A DNA stretch of 64,000 nt from Kyrpidia spormannii. GTDB lineage: Bacteria; Bacillota; Bacilli; Kyrpidiales; Kyrpidiaceae. The stretch spans positions 682,001 to 746,000 of the forward strand of contig NZ_CP024955.1 in assembly GCF_002804065.1 (NCBI RefSeq). The letters run 5' to 3'. A model generated the notes under the pieces. The model ran no database searches, was not told where the DNA came from, and worked only from the letters and a program-made list of their open reading frames with translations. The position numbers and the translations under genes were made by a program. Below are positions 7,485 through 15,118 of the stretch, one piece after another (positions within the stretch are counted from its first letter, which is position 1; every line of letters starts with the position of its first letter).

Positions 7485-8246
7485 TCAAACGGTCGGTCGG
7501 CCCGCGACATACAGAGTCTGTCCGGTAATGTACGCCGCATCGTCGGAGGCGAGAAATGCCACAGCTTTGGCGATGTCTTCGGGGGTTCCTACCCGGCGAA
7601 TCGGATTGCTTTTTACAAACTCCTCGGTCAATTGTTCGAAGGAGATGCCGATTCGCGCTGCGGTGGCTCTGGTCATCTCCGTGGCGATAAATCCGGGAGC
7701 CACGGCGTTGACGTTGATGCCGAAGGGGCCGAGTTCAATGGCCATGGTTCGGGTCATGCCCTGGATCCCGGCCTTGGCGGCTGAATAGTTTGTCTGGCCT
7801 CGGTTGCCAAGGGCAGAGGTGGACGAAACGTTGACAATCTTGCCGGATCTCTGGGGAACCATGTATTTTTGCCCTTCCCGGGAACACAGGAAGGTGCCTT
7901 TGAGATGGATGTCGATCACCGTGTCCCAATCATCTTCGGTCATTTTGTACAACAGGTTGTCTCGAATCACCCCGGCGTTGTTGACCACAATGTCCAGTCG
8001 CCCGAAAGAATCCACCACCTGTCGGAAACACGTTTCCACCTGGTCGGCCTTGGAGACATCGCAAGACAGAGCGAGTCCGTCGGAGCCCATGGATTGGATC
8101 TCCGCCACGACCTCTTTTGCTCCCTCGACGTTCAAATCAAATACACCCACCCGAGCCCCCTCGGAGGCCAATTGCTTTGCAACGGCTGCGCCGATCCCCC
8201 GGGCCGCGCCGGTGACAATGGCGATTTTTCCCTCCATACGTCCCAT
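7485..8246 (-). CDS. Short-chain dehydrogenase/reductase, FabG-like 3-oxoacyl reductase
   Basis: 253 residues from the ATG at MGRMEGKIAIVTG, with GAGGAGG ten bases upstream; a longer in-frame reading has no ribosome-binding site. TGAARGIG binds the dinucleotide, NNAG is present, and YSAAKAGIQG holds the catalytic Tyr and Lys. Likely reduces 3-oxoacyl thioesters to the (R)-hydroxy forms handled by the dehydratase pair downstream on the same strand. It is divergent from the acyl-CoA ligase gene. Confidence 0.88.
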   Translation of the reverse strand: MGRMEGKIAIVTGAARGIGAAVAKQLASEGARVGVFDLNVEGAKEVVAEIQSMGSDGLALSCDVSKADQVETCFRQVVDSFGRLDIVVNNAGVIRDNLLYKMTEDDWDTVIDIHLKGTFLCSREGQKYMVPQRSGKIVNVSSTSALGNRGQTNYSAAKAGIQGMTRTMAIELGPFGINVNAVAPGFIATEMTRATAARIGISFEQLTEEFVKSNPIRRVGTPEDIAKAVAFLASDDAAYITGQTLYVAGRPTV

Positions 8247-8395
8247 CTGGCCAAAACCTCCTCGCTCCACATGTCGATCCCAAGGCGGTGAACCGCCGTT
8301 CATCGCGCCACTGTCATAGTAGCACAGGACTCGGCCCCCGCCCAGCGCGGAATTTTCACGAAGAACACATTTGATCAAAAAATTCCTTATTGTAA

Positions 8396-8425
8396 TTGAC
8401 GACCGAATGATCGGTTGGTTAAGAT
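8396..8425 (+). promoter_or_regulatory. Promoter with embedded palindromic operator (TetR-type) upstream of the acyl-CoA ligase
   Basis: A -35 TTGACG (8396-8401) and -10 TAAGAT (8420-8425) with an 18-bp spacer. The spacer contains ACCGA-ATGA-TCGGT (8402-8415), a 5+5 palindrome. Read on the minus strand, its TCGGTCG half resembles CGAACGGTCGGTCG in the fadR promoter spacer near 60427. A TetR-family acyl-CoA-responsive repressor is likely; which one is unknown. Confidence 0.55.
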
Positions 8426-8477
8426 GAATGTGTGAGAGACAGATTTTCAATCCCGCGGATCAGGAGGAGGAGCAGCG

Positions 8478-10157
8478 ATGAACACCCGGCACTATCCATT
8501 TTGGCCTGCGAGGATTCCGAAAAGTTTAACCGTGCCGGCGACGTCACTGTACGACAATCTCGAGGTCACTGCTCGGCGATATCCCGATAAACCCGCTATT
8601 CTCTACTATGGTGGCGTGATCCCGTATCGTCAGTTGAAAAATCGGGTGGATGCCCTGGCCGGGTTCTTGCAAAAACGGCTCGGTGTGACCCGGGGGGACC
8701 GGGTGATCCTATATATGCAAAACAGCCCAGCTTTTGTGACCGGGTTTTACGCGATTCTCCGGGCCGGGGCGGTGGTGGTGCCCCTCAATCCGATGAATGT
8801 CACCGAGGAACTGGCTTTTTACGTGGAGGATTGCGGGGCTCGGGTGGCCTTGGTCGGCCAGGAGCTCTATCCCCGCATTGCTCCCCTGTTGGGGGAGACG
8901 GTATTAGATCGGGTGGTGGTCGCCGCCTATTCGGACGACGTTCCGGAGGAAAGGGAATGGGAGTTCCCGGATGTGGTGGCCGCTCCCCGTATGGAAGCGC
9001 CGGACGAACGGGCGATCCTCCTCTCCGAGGCCCTGGAGGCCGGACTGGCGCCCGTCGATCCGGGGGTGCGCCCCGGCGAGGACTTGGCGGTGTTGCCCTA
9101 CACGTCGGGCACCACGGGCAAACCCAAAGGATGCATGCATACCCATCGCAGCGTTCAGGCCAATATCGTCTCCGCCGTGGTGTGGTCGGGACTGACTTCC
9201 GAGGCTGCTGTACTGGGGACGCTGCCGTTTTTCCACGTCACCGGGCTTCAGCACAGCATGAACGCGCCGATCTACGCCGGCGCTACCGTGGCGCTCATGA
9301 CCCGATGGGATCGGCAATTGGCGGCGAAGTGGATTGAGCGGTACCGGCTTACCCACTGGACCAACATCAGCACCATGGTGGTGGATTTTCTTGCCAACCC
9401 AGCCATCGGGGACTATGACATCAGCTCTCTGACGTCCATCGGCGGCGGGGGGGCCCCGTTGCCGGAAGCCGTGGGGGAGAGACTTCAGGCCATGACCGGC
9501 GTACAATATTCGGAAGGCTATGGCTTATCGGAGACGATCTCCCAAACTCACATGAATCCGCCGGATCGCGCGAAACTGCAGTGCATGGGGATCCCAGCTT
9601 TCGATGTGGACGCCCGGATCATCGACCCCGAGACCGGGAGAGAGTTGGGTCCCGGCGAGGAAGGGGAAGTGATCGTCCGTGGCCCCCAAGTGTTTCAAGG
9701 ATACTGGAATCAACCCGAGGAAACCGCAAAAGCGTTTATAGAATTCGAGGGGGAAAGGTTTTTCCGCACCGGGGATATCGCCCGCTATGACGAAGAAGGG
9801 TATTTTTTCATGGTGGACCGGGTCAAACGGATGATCAACGCCTCGGGGTATAAAGTCTGGCCCGCAGAAGTGGAATCGATTCTGTACCGACATCCTGCGA
9901 TCCGGGAGGCCTGCGTGATTGGAGTGCCGGATCCGCGCCGCGGGGAGACGGTCAAAGCCTTTATCGTACTCCGGGACGATCAGCGGGGACAGGTCGGCGA
10001 GCAGGAGATTATCGACTGGGCCAGGGAACGGATGGCCGCCTACAAGTACCCGCGTCTCGTTCAGTTTGTCGATCGCCTGCCCATGTCCGGGAGCGGCAAA
10101 ATCCTGTGGCGAAAGCTGCAGGAGGAGGAATGGGCCAAGGCAAACACCACGTCGTGA
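8478..10157 (+). CDS. Acyl-CoA synthetase (AMP-forming), long-chain fatty-acid-CoA ligase type
   Basis: 559 residues. Activates a carboxylic acid to its CoA thioester through an acyl-AMP intermediate. The AMP-binding loop is LPYTSGTTGKPKG, the adenine motif is YGLSETISQTH, the hinge is FRTGDIARYDEEGYFFMVDR, and the catalytic Lys lies in MSGSGKILWRKL near the end. The start has GGAGGAGGAGCAGCG upstream. Substrate chain length cannot be told from sequence. It faces the SDR/HadAB-like operon across a shared intergenic operator and probably supplies the acyl-CoA. Confidence 0.88.
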   Translation: MNTRHYPFWPARIPKSLTVPATSLYDNLEVTARRYPDKPAILYYGGVIPYRQLKNRVDALAGFLQKRLGVTRGDRVILYMQNSPAFVTGFYAILRAGAVVVPLNPMNVTEELAFYVEDCGARVALVGQELYPRIAPLLGETVLDRVVVAAYSDDVPEEREWEFPDVVAAPRMEAPDERAILLSEALEAGLAPVDPGVRPGEDLAVLPYTSGTTGKPKGCMHTHRSVQANIVSAVVWSGLTSEAAVLGTLPFFHVTGLQHSMNAPIYAGATVALMTRWDRQLAAKWIERYRLTHWTNISTMVVDFLANPAIGDYDISSLTSIGGGGAPLPEAVGERLQAMTGVQYSEGYGLSETISQTHMNPPDRAKLQCMGIPAFDVDARIIDPETGRELGPGEEGEVIVRGPQVFQGYWNQPEETAKAFIEFEGERFFRTGDIARYDEEGYFFMVDRVKRMINASGYKVWPAEVESILYRHPAIREACVIGVPDPRRGETVKAFIVLRDDQRGQVGEQEIIDWARERMAAYKYPRLVQFVDRLPMSGSGKILWRKLQEEEWAKANTTS

Positions 10158-10168
10158 GGAGGATGACC

Positions 10169-11149
10169 ATGGCGAATCAAGTGAACACCGTACGGGGACC
10201 GGTTCCGGCCGATCAACTGGGAAAAACCATGATTCACGAACATTTTCAGTTTGGGTATCCGGGTTTTCATGGGGACATCACCCTCGGAAGGTACGACCGA
10301 CAAGAGGCGCTGCGGGTCGGGCTGGAAGTGGCGGAACGTCTAAAAGCCCACGGCGTGCAATCGGTCGTGGACCCGACCCCCAATGAGTGCGGACGGGATC
10401 CGCTATTGCTCAAAGAAATATCAGAAATGTCCGGACTGAACATCATCTGTGCCACGGGGTACTACTATGAAGGCGAGTCGGCCACGGCGTATTGGAAGTT
10501 CCGGGCTTTGCTCGGAGACGCGGAGTCGGAGATCTATGAGATGTACATGAAGGAGATTACCGAAGGGATCGGCGACACGGGAATCCGGGCCGGGGTGATT
10601 AAACTAGCCTCCAGCAAAGACGTGATCACAGATTATGAAAAGATGTTTTTTCGGGCGGCCGCTCGGGCCCAGCGAGACACCGGGGTGACCATCGTGACCC
10701 ACACGCAGGAGGGCACCATGGGACCTGAGCAGGCGGAGTTGCTCATTTCTCACGGGGCCGATCCGAACCGCATCGTGATCGGCCACATGTGCGGGAACAC
10801 GGACGTGGCGTATCATTTGCGCACGTTGGATACGGGGGTCTCCATCGGGTTCGACCGTTTTGGGCTTCAAGGGTTGGCGGGGACACCCTTGGATCGGATG
10901 CGGGAAACCGTGTTGATTGGCCTCATTGGGATGGGGTACGCCGATCGGATTTTGTTGTCCCACGATACGGTGAACTGCTGGTTAGGCCGGGCCCTCGCCA
11001 TTCCCGAGCCTCTCCTGCCGACGGTGGTGGATTGGCATCCCACTCACATTTTTGAAAATGTCATCCCTACCCTCCGGGAGGCGGGGATCTCGGAGGAAAC
11101 GATCCACAAGATTCTCGTTGATAATCCCCAGCGCGTGTTCGGAGCTTGA
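10169..11149 (+). CDS. Phosphotriesterase-family metallohydrolase (PTE-like, possible lactonase)
   Basis: 326 residues from an ATG six bases after AGGAGG, just past the ligase stop. The amidohydrolase binuclear-metal ligands are visible: MIHEHF (HxH), GVIKLASS (bridging carboxylated Lys), THTQEGT and VIGHMCG (His), and LSHDT (Asp). Members of this family hydrolyse lactones, and some organophosphates. Coupling to an acyl-CoA ligase suggests a lactone or ester substrate in the same pathway. A clear terminator follows. Confidence 0.8.
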   Translation: MANQVNTVRGPVPADQLGKTMIHEHFQFGYPGFHGDITLGRYDRQEALRVGLEVAERLKAHGVQSVVDPTPNECGRDPLLLKEISEMSGLNIICATGYYYEGESATAYWKFRALLGDAESEIYEMYMKEITEGIGDTGIRAGVIKLASSKDVITDYEKMFFRAAARAQRDTGVTIVTHTQEGTMGPEQAELLISHGADPNRIVIGHMCGNTDVAYHLRTLDTGVSIGFDRFGLQGLAGTPLDRMRETVLIGLIGMGYADRILLSHDTVNCWLGRALAIPEPLLPTVVDWHPTHIFENVIPTLREAGISEETIHKILVDNPQRVFGA

Positions 11150-11177
11150 GTTTTTGGGACACGTTTTATCCTCTAAG

Positions 11178-11207
11178 AACCGCCTGCCACCAGGCGGTTT
11201 GTTTTTT
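11178..11207 (+). terminator. Rho-independent terminator after the phosphotriesterase-like gene
   Basis: AACCGCCTG / CAGGCGGTT, a 9-bp stem with a 4-base loop, followed by TGTTTTTT. Confidence 0.9.
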
Positions 11208-11347
11208 GGCGGCCTCCGCTAAGGCTTGTCCGTGCGGCTGTTGAGTGGTAGGCTAGATTTCGTGTGGGAGACGATACATAGGGGGGGTCCGCGGGTCGGC
11301 CGGACCTCGTTGAGTGAGAAAACGGACGTGGAGAGGAGATTTATCGG

Positions 11348-12196
11348 ATGACCTGGATACAGGCGTTGTGGTTTGCGGCGGTGCAGGGAATTACGGAGTT
11401 GTTTCCCGTAAGCAGTGTGGCCCATGCTGTCATGTTGCCGGCGGTGCTGCACTGGCCGGTGGATCCGGATGGGCTGTTGCCTTTTACCGTGATGCTTCAC
11501 TTGGGGACAGCGTTTGCGCTGCTCTTATTTTATTGGCGGGAGTGGCTGTCGCTCATCGGGTCCCTGTTTCACAGCCGGGCGCCGGAAAAGCGCCGGGTGT
11601 TCGTGTTGTTGGTGGTGGCGACCATCCCCGCGGCGGTGATCGGGGGGTTGTTTGAGAAAACTCTCCGTGCTCATTTTCCGTCCGCGGCGAGTGCCGCCTT
11701 TTTCTTGATGGTCAATGGCGTGATCCTCTGGATCGGAGATCGGCAGAGGCGCCGGGCGATGGCACGGTCCGACATGTTCCGCCGGATCGGCAGGGAGGAT
11801 GAAGAAATTGCACGCCTGGGGCTGGGCCAGAGCTTTTTGATCGGGTCCGCCCAGTGCCTGGCGCTTATCCCGGGTTTTTCTCGGTCGGGCATGACGATGA
11901 TCGCCGGGCTCTATGCGGGCCTCGGGTACGAGGCGGCGGCCCGGTTTGCGTTTTTGTTGGCGACGCCTGTGATCCTGGGGGCCGGGATCCTGGAGGTCCC
12001 GAAGCTTTTCCACGACCAGCACCGGGACTTGTTGGGCCCCGCCTTGGTCGGGGGATTGGCGGCGGGGGTGGCCGCTTTTGTGAGCGTGTGGATTTTGACG
12101 CGGTATTTTCAACAACAGGAGGTCCGGGCATTTCGACCTTTTGCGATTTACTGTCTAGTCATCGGGCTAGTAGCTCTGCTATACTTTGTACTGTAG
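11348..12196 (+). CDS. uppP: Undecaprenyl-diphosphatase UppP/BacA-type
   Basis: 282 residues, all membrane-embedded. It recycles undecaprenyl pyrophosphate to the monophosphate lipid carrier for cell-wall synthesis. The two family signatures are present: QGITELFPVSSVAH near the start and IPGFSRSGMT at about residue 180 (PGxSRSxxT). The first one is atypical, with SSVAH in place of the usual SSSGH or SSTGH, which suggests a divergent paralog subgroup. The start has GAGAGGAG upstream. It stands alone between a terminator and a small unknown gene. Confidence 0.87.
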   Translation: MTWIQALWFAAVQGITELFPVSSVAHAVMLPAVLHWPVDPDGLLPFTVMLHLGTAFALLLFYWREWLSLIGSLFHSRAPEKRRVFVLLVVATIPAAVIGGLFEKTLRAHFPSAASAAFFLMVNGVILWIGDRQRRRAMARSDMFRRIGREDEEIARLGLGQSFLIGSAQCLALIPGFSRSGMTMIAGLYAGLGYEAAARFAFLLATPVILGAGILEVPKLFHDQHRDLLGPALVGGLAAGVAAFVSVWILTRYFQQQEVRAFRPFAIYCLVIGLVALLYFVL

Positions 12197-12363
12197 AGTC
12201 GATGATCGGGTATGGGGGTGAGCCCCGAGTCTGGGCGTGGTTGGGGTAGGCGCATCGCCAGGACACGGGGAAGGCCCTCGTCCCCGTACTGTCTGAAAGT
12301 TCCCATTTATAGTGACGGGTCGTAGTTTTGCAGACTGACTTCGGCAAGGAAAGGGACGAGAAG

Positions 12364-12672
12364 ATGGAAGTGACGATCCAGGGCACAGTGGTCCGGTCCC
12401 GGGTTTTTCTCGACAGCGATGATTTTGTGGAGCGGGGGCTGGTCTTTGTACAGACCGATCGGCCCGTCAACATCGAAGGACAGAGCTATGTGATGATCCC
12501 AGTGATTTTGGCCGATGCCGCCGCTCTCGATTCTCTGGGCGATCATATCTCGGTGACGGGTGAGTTGGTTCTCCGGCAGGTCCCCACCCCCTCCGGCAAG
12601 CTGACCTCCCACGCGGTTCCGGTGGTATGGATTGAGGCGAGGCTCCAAGAGAAAGCGCGTCCGGCCAACTGA
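12364..12672 (+). CDS. Hypothetical protein, 102 residues, beta-rich
   Basis: I do not recognise this protein. The ATG at 12364 has AAGGAAAGGG upstream; a TTG 36 bp earlier is a weaker alternative. The sequence is an alternation of short hydrophobic strands (VTIQGTVVRSRVF, RGLVFVQTD, QSYVMIPVIL, ISVTGELVLRQV, PVVWIEARL) without cysteines or predicted membrane segments, compatible with a small beta-barrel such as an OB-fold. A strong terminator follows, so it ends its own transcript. No function is assigned. Confidence 0.65.
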   Translation: MEVTIQGTVVRSRVFLDSDDFVERGLVFVQTDRPVNIEGQSYVMIPVILADAAALDSLGDHISVTGELVLRQVPTPSGKLTSHAVPVVWIEARLQEKARPAN

Positions 12673-12709
12673 GCCACTGGACGCACGAGAATCGCATGTG
12701 AAATAATGG

Positions 12710-12737
12710 GTCACAGGGTATCCTGTGACTTTTTTTG
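12710..12737 (+). terminator. Rho-independent terminator
   Basis: GTCACAGG / CCTGTGAC, an 8-bp perfect stem with loop GTAT, followed by a run of seven to eight T. Confidence 0.93.
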
Positions 12738-12778
12738 TTGGAAGGAGGGCGGGAAAACTGACGATGGGTGAGACGCGA

Positions 12779-13630
12779 ATGGCCGAACATTGGAGATACC
12801 GGGTCTATCAAGGGGTTCTGGTTATTGGGGGCAGCTTGGTGGCGGCGTACGGGTTGCGCGGGTTTCTGGTGCCCAATCATATCATCGACGGAGGCATGAC
12901 AGGAATTTCCATACTGCTGTCCTATCTGACCGGATTGAACATTGGGTGGTTCCTGTTGGCCCTGAATCTTCCTTTTCTCCTCCTCGGCTACAACCAGATC
13001 GGCAAAACTTTTACCGTCCTGACCTTCCTCGGGGTTGCGGGGCTGGCGGTTTGGACCTGGGTGCTTGGCTCGGCGGCCGTGGTGACCCAAGATCTCCTGT
13101 TGGCGGCGGTGTTCGGGGGGGTGATCGTGGGTCTCGGGGTGGGATTGGTGATTCGACACGGGGGTTCCATGGATGGAACAGAAATTGTCGCCGTGGTGCT
13201 CAGTGAGCGGTGGCCATTTTCCGTAGGCGAGATCATCATGTTTTTTAACGTGTTCATCCTGGGAAGTGCCGGATTCGTCTTCGGTTGGGACCGGGCCATG
13301 TACTCCTTGATCGCGTATTTTGTCGCGTACAAAACCATCGATGTGGTGGTGGACGGCTTGGATGAGTCCAAGGGGGTTTGGATTGTCTCCAACCGCGCCG
13401 AGGAACTGGGGGTGGTCATCTTGGCCCGCCTGGGGAGAGGGGTGACGTACCTCGAGGCCAAGGGCGGGTATTCCGAAGAGCCGAAGCAGATGATCTACAC
13501 GGTGGTCACTCGGCTTGAGCTGCCGAAATTGCGTACCGTGGTGCGGGAAATCGACCCCCAGGCTTTCGTTTCCGTGGCGGATATTCACGAAACGATGGGC
13601 GGGTATTTTCGCAAGAGAAAGATCCACTGA
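12779..13630 (+). CDS. YitT family membrane protein (DUF161/DUF2179)
   Basis: 283 residues: five or so membrane segments at the N-terminal two thirds (for example GFLVPNHIIDGGMTGISILL, a family signature), then a soluble DUF2179 domain of about 80 residues (GVTYLEAKGGYSEEPKQMIYTVVT, then PQAFVSVADIHETMGGYF). Function is unknown; members are common in Bacillota as paralogs. GGGTGAG seven bases before ATG 12779 favours this start over the ATG at 12764, whose nearest GGAGG is 15 bases away. Confidence 0.9.
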   Translation: MAEHWRYRVYQGVLVIGGSLVAAYGLRGFLVPNHIIDGGMTGISILLSYLTGLNIGWFLLALNLPFLLLGYNQIGKTFTVLTFLGVAGLAVWTWVLGSAAVVTQDLLLAAVFGGVIVGLGVGLVIRHGGSMDGTEIVAVVLSERWPFSVGEIIMFFNVFILGSAGFVFGWDRAMYSLIAYFVAYKTIDVVVDGLDESKGVWIVSNRAEELGVVILARLGRGVTYLEAKGGYSEEPKQMIYTVVTRLELPKLRTVVREIDPQAFVSVADIHETMGGYFRKRKIH

Positions 13631-13677
13631 CGTTTGGGAGCCGTTGACCGGGGATTCTGTCGCATCAACGTGTAGGT

Positions 13678-13729
13678 TTGACAAACCGCTGCACCCCGTG
13701 CATACTATATGTACCGGATGATGTGGTAC
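13678..13729 (+). promoter_or_regulatory. Promoter and candidate GntR (YtrA-type) operator
   Basis: TTGACA at 13678-13683 is followed at 17-19 bp by a -10-like CATACTAT. Directly downstream, GTACC-N9-GGTAC (13711-13715 / 13725-13729) is an inverted repeat covering the probable start of transcription, where an autoregulating YtrA-type repressor would bind. Confidence 0.5.
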
Positions 13730-13808
13730 GCATGGTTCATACGGAACAAACGGGGCACGTTCTGCAGCGCGGGTAGGGAGAACGGCCGTGAGGGGAAGGG
13801 GGATCGGG

Positions 13809-14204
13809 ATGTGGCTGAGGATTGATCCCAGATCGGAAGTACCCCTGTATCAACAGATTGTCGACCAAGTGCGGGAAGCGGTGGCAAGGAGGTGGCTAGA
13901 GCCCGGAACTCGACTTCCCTCGGTCCGGGAGTTGGCGGTCCAGTTGGCGCTGAATCACAACACTGTCGCTAGGGCTTACCAGGAGCTGGAACGAGAAGGA
14001 TTGATCGAAACGCTCCGGGGTCGGGGGACCTTTGTGGCGAAGCCGAATCCTCGAATGCCTTCCCCCGATGATGTGGCGTGGATGGAAAAGCAGATTCGAC
14101 AACTCCTCATCGCGGCGTACCATTTGGGAATCGAGCCGAAAGTTTGGCTGGAGATCGCCGGCCGGGTGGTGGCCGGCTGGTCTCAATCGGAGGGAGGTTT
14201 CTGA
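13809..14204 (+). CDS. GntR-family transcriptional regulator, YtrA subfamily
   Basis: 131 residues: an N-terminal winged helix (PLYQQIVDQVREAVARRW, RLPSVRELA, NHNTVARAYQELEREGLI, RGRGTFV) and a short C-terminal helical tail of about 50 residues, the YtrA layout that lacks a large effector domain. It is encoded ahead of, and overlaps by one base with, an ABC transporter gene, so it probably represses this transporter operon. The ATG at 13809 with GGAAGGGG upstream is preferred over a GTG seven codons earlier. Confidence 0.88.
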   Translation: MWLRIDPRSEVPLYQQIVDQVREAVARRWLEPGTRLPSVRELAVQLALNHNTVARAYQELEREGLIETLRGRGTFVAKPNPRMPSPDDVAWMEKQIRQLLIAAYHLGIEPKVWLEIAGRVVAGWSQSEGGF

Positions 14205-15118
14205 TGAGCTGGGCGGTCGAAGCGCAAGATTTGTCGAAAACCATCGATGGGGTGCAGGCTCTTAAGGATGTGACGCTGCACATTCCGGCCGGGGCCGTGT
14301 TTGGCCTGATCGGCCCGAACGGCGCCGGAAAGACGACATTGATTCGCCTGATGTTGGGTATTTGGCAACCCACCGCCGGCAAGGTGCTGCTTTTTGGAAA
14401 CCGGGCGGACGATCCCACGGGGATAGCCCGGCAAGGGGTGGGGTACGTGCCCGACATCCCGAACTGGCCGAACAATTTTCGCGTGGAAGATGTGTTGAAG
14501 TGGCACCGCCTCGTCTATCGGGGGTGGGACGAGCACCGGGCGGGGGCGCTGTTGGAGATGTTCCGACTCCGGCGCAAAGCGCTGTTTTCCACCCTTTCCA
14601 AGGGTCAAAAGATGCAGGTTTCCCTGTCCTGCGCTTTAGCGACGCATCCCCGGCTCCTGGTATTGGATGAACCGACCAACGGCTTGGATCCCGTGGTGCG
14701 GAGGGAATTTCTTCAGCTTTTGGTCCGCCAGGTGGCCGAAGATGAGACCACGATGTTGTTTTCGACACATCTCCTGGAAGATCTGCAACGGGTGGCGGAT
14801 CACATCGGGGTCCTCTTTCAGGGGAGACTGCTGCTGTCCACGGCTTTGGCCGATCTGTGGGAGGAGGCCAGGAAAATCCTGGTGGTGTTCCGGCCCGAGG
14901 CGGAGCCCGACCTGTCCCAGTGGCCGGAAGTGTGGCGGGTGGAGCAGGAGGGGCGGCTGCGGGTCCTGTGGGTCGGGGGCTCCGCGGAGCGGGTGATGGA
15001 ACGGATCCGGGCGTTGGAGCCCGTGTACTGGGAAGCGGTGCAACCGGCTCTGGACGATCTTTTTGTGGAAATGATGCGCCGGGAGGGGTACACCTATGGG
15101 GATCTGGAATTGGAATGA
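14204..15118 (+). CDS. ABC transporter ATP-binding protein (YtrB-like)
   Basis: 304 residues. Walker A GPNGAGKTT (about residues 37-45), signature LSKGQKMQVSL, Walker B LLVLDEPTNGLD and a switch His in STHLLEDL are all present. The signature starts LSKGQ rather than LSGGQ, as in many GntR-linked bacitracin/antibiotic-type transporters. Its ATG overlaps the GntR stop (TGATG), with GGAGGGAGG upstream. The permease is the next gene. Substrate unknown; this gene order is typical of cell-envelope stress exporters. Confidence 0.9.
   Translation: MSWAVEAQDLSKTIDGVQALKDVTLHIPAGAVFGLIGPNGAGKTTLIRLMLGIWQPTAGKVLLFGNRADDPTGIARQGVGYVPDIPNWPNNFRVEDVLKWHRLVYRGWDEHRAGALLEMFRLRRKALFSTLSKGQKMQVSLSCALATHPRLLVLDEPTNGLDPVVRREFLQLLVRQVAEDETTMLFSTHLLEDLQRVADHIGVLFQGRLLLSTALADLWEEARKILVVFRPEAEPDLSQWPEVWRVEQEGRLRVLWVGGSAERVMERIRALEPVYWEAVQPALDDLFVEMMRREGYTYGDLELE

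Noticed and set aside
12467..13684. Minus-strand open frame of 405 codons opposite yitT
   Set aside because: His/Pro/Gln-rich antisense shadow; the plus-strand reading has clear YitT signatures.
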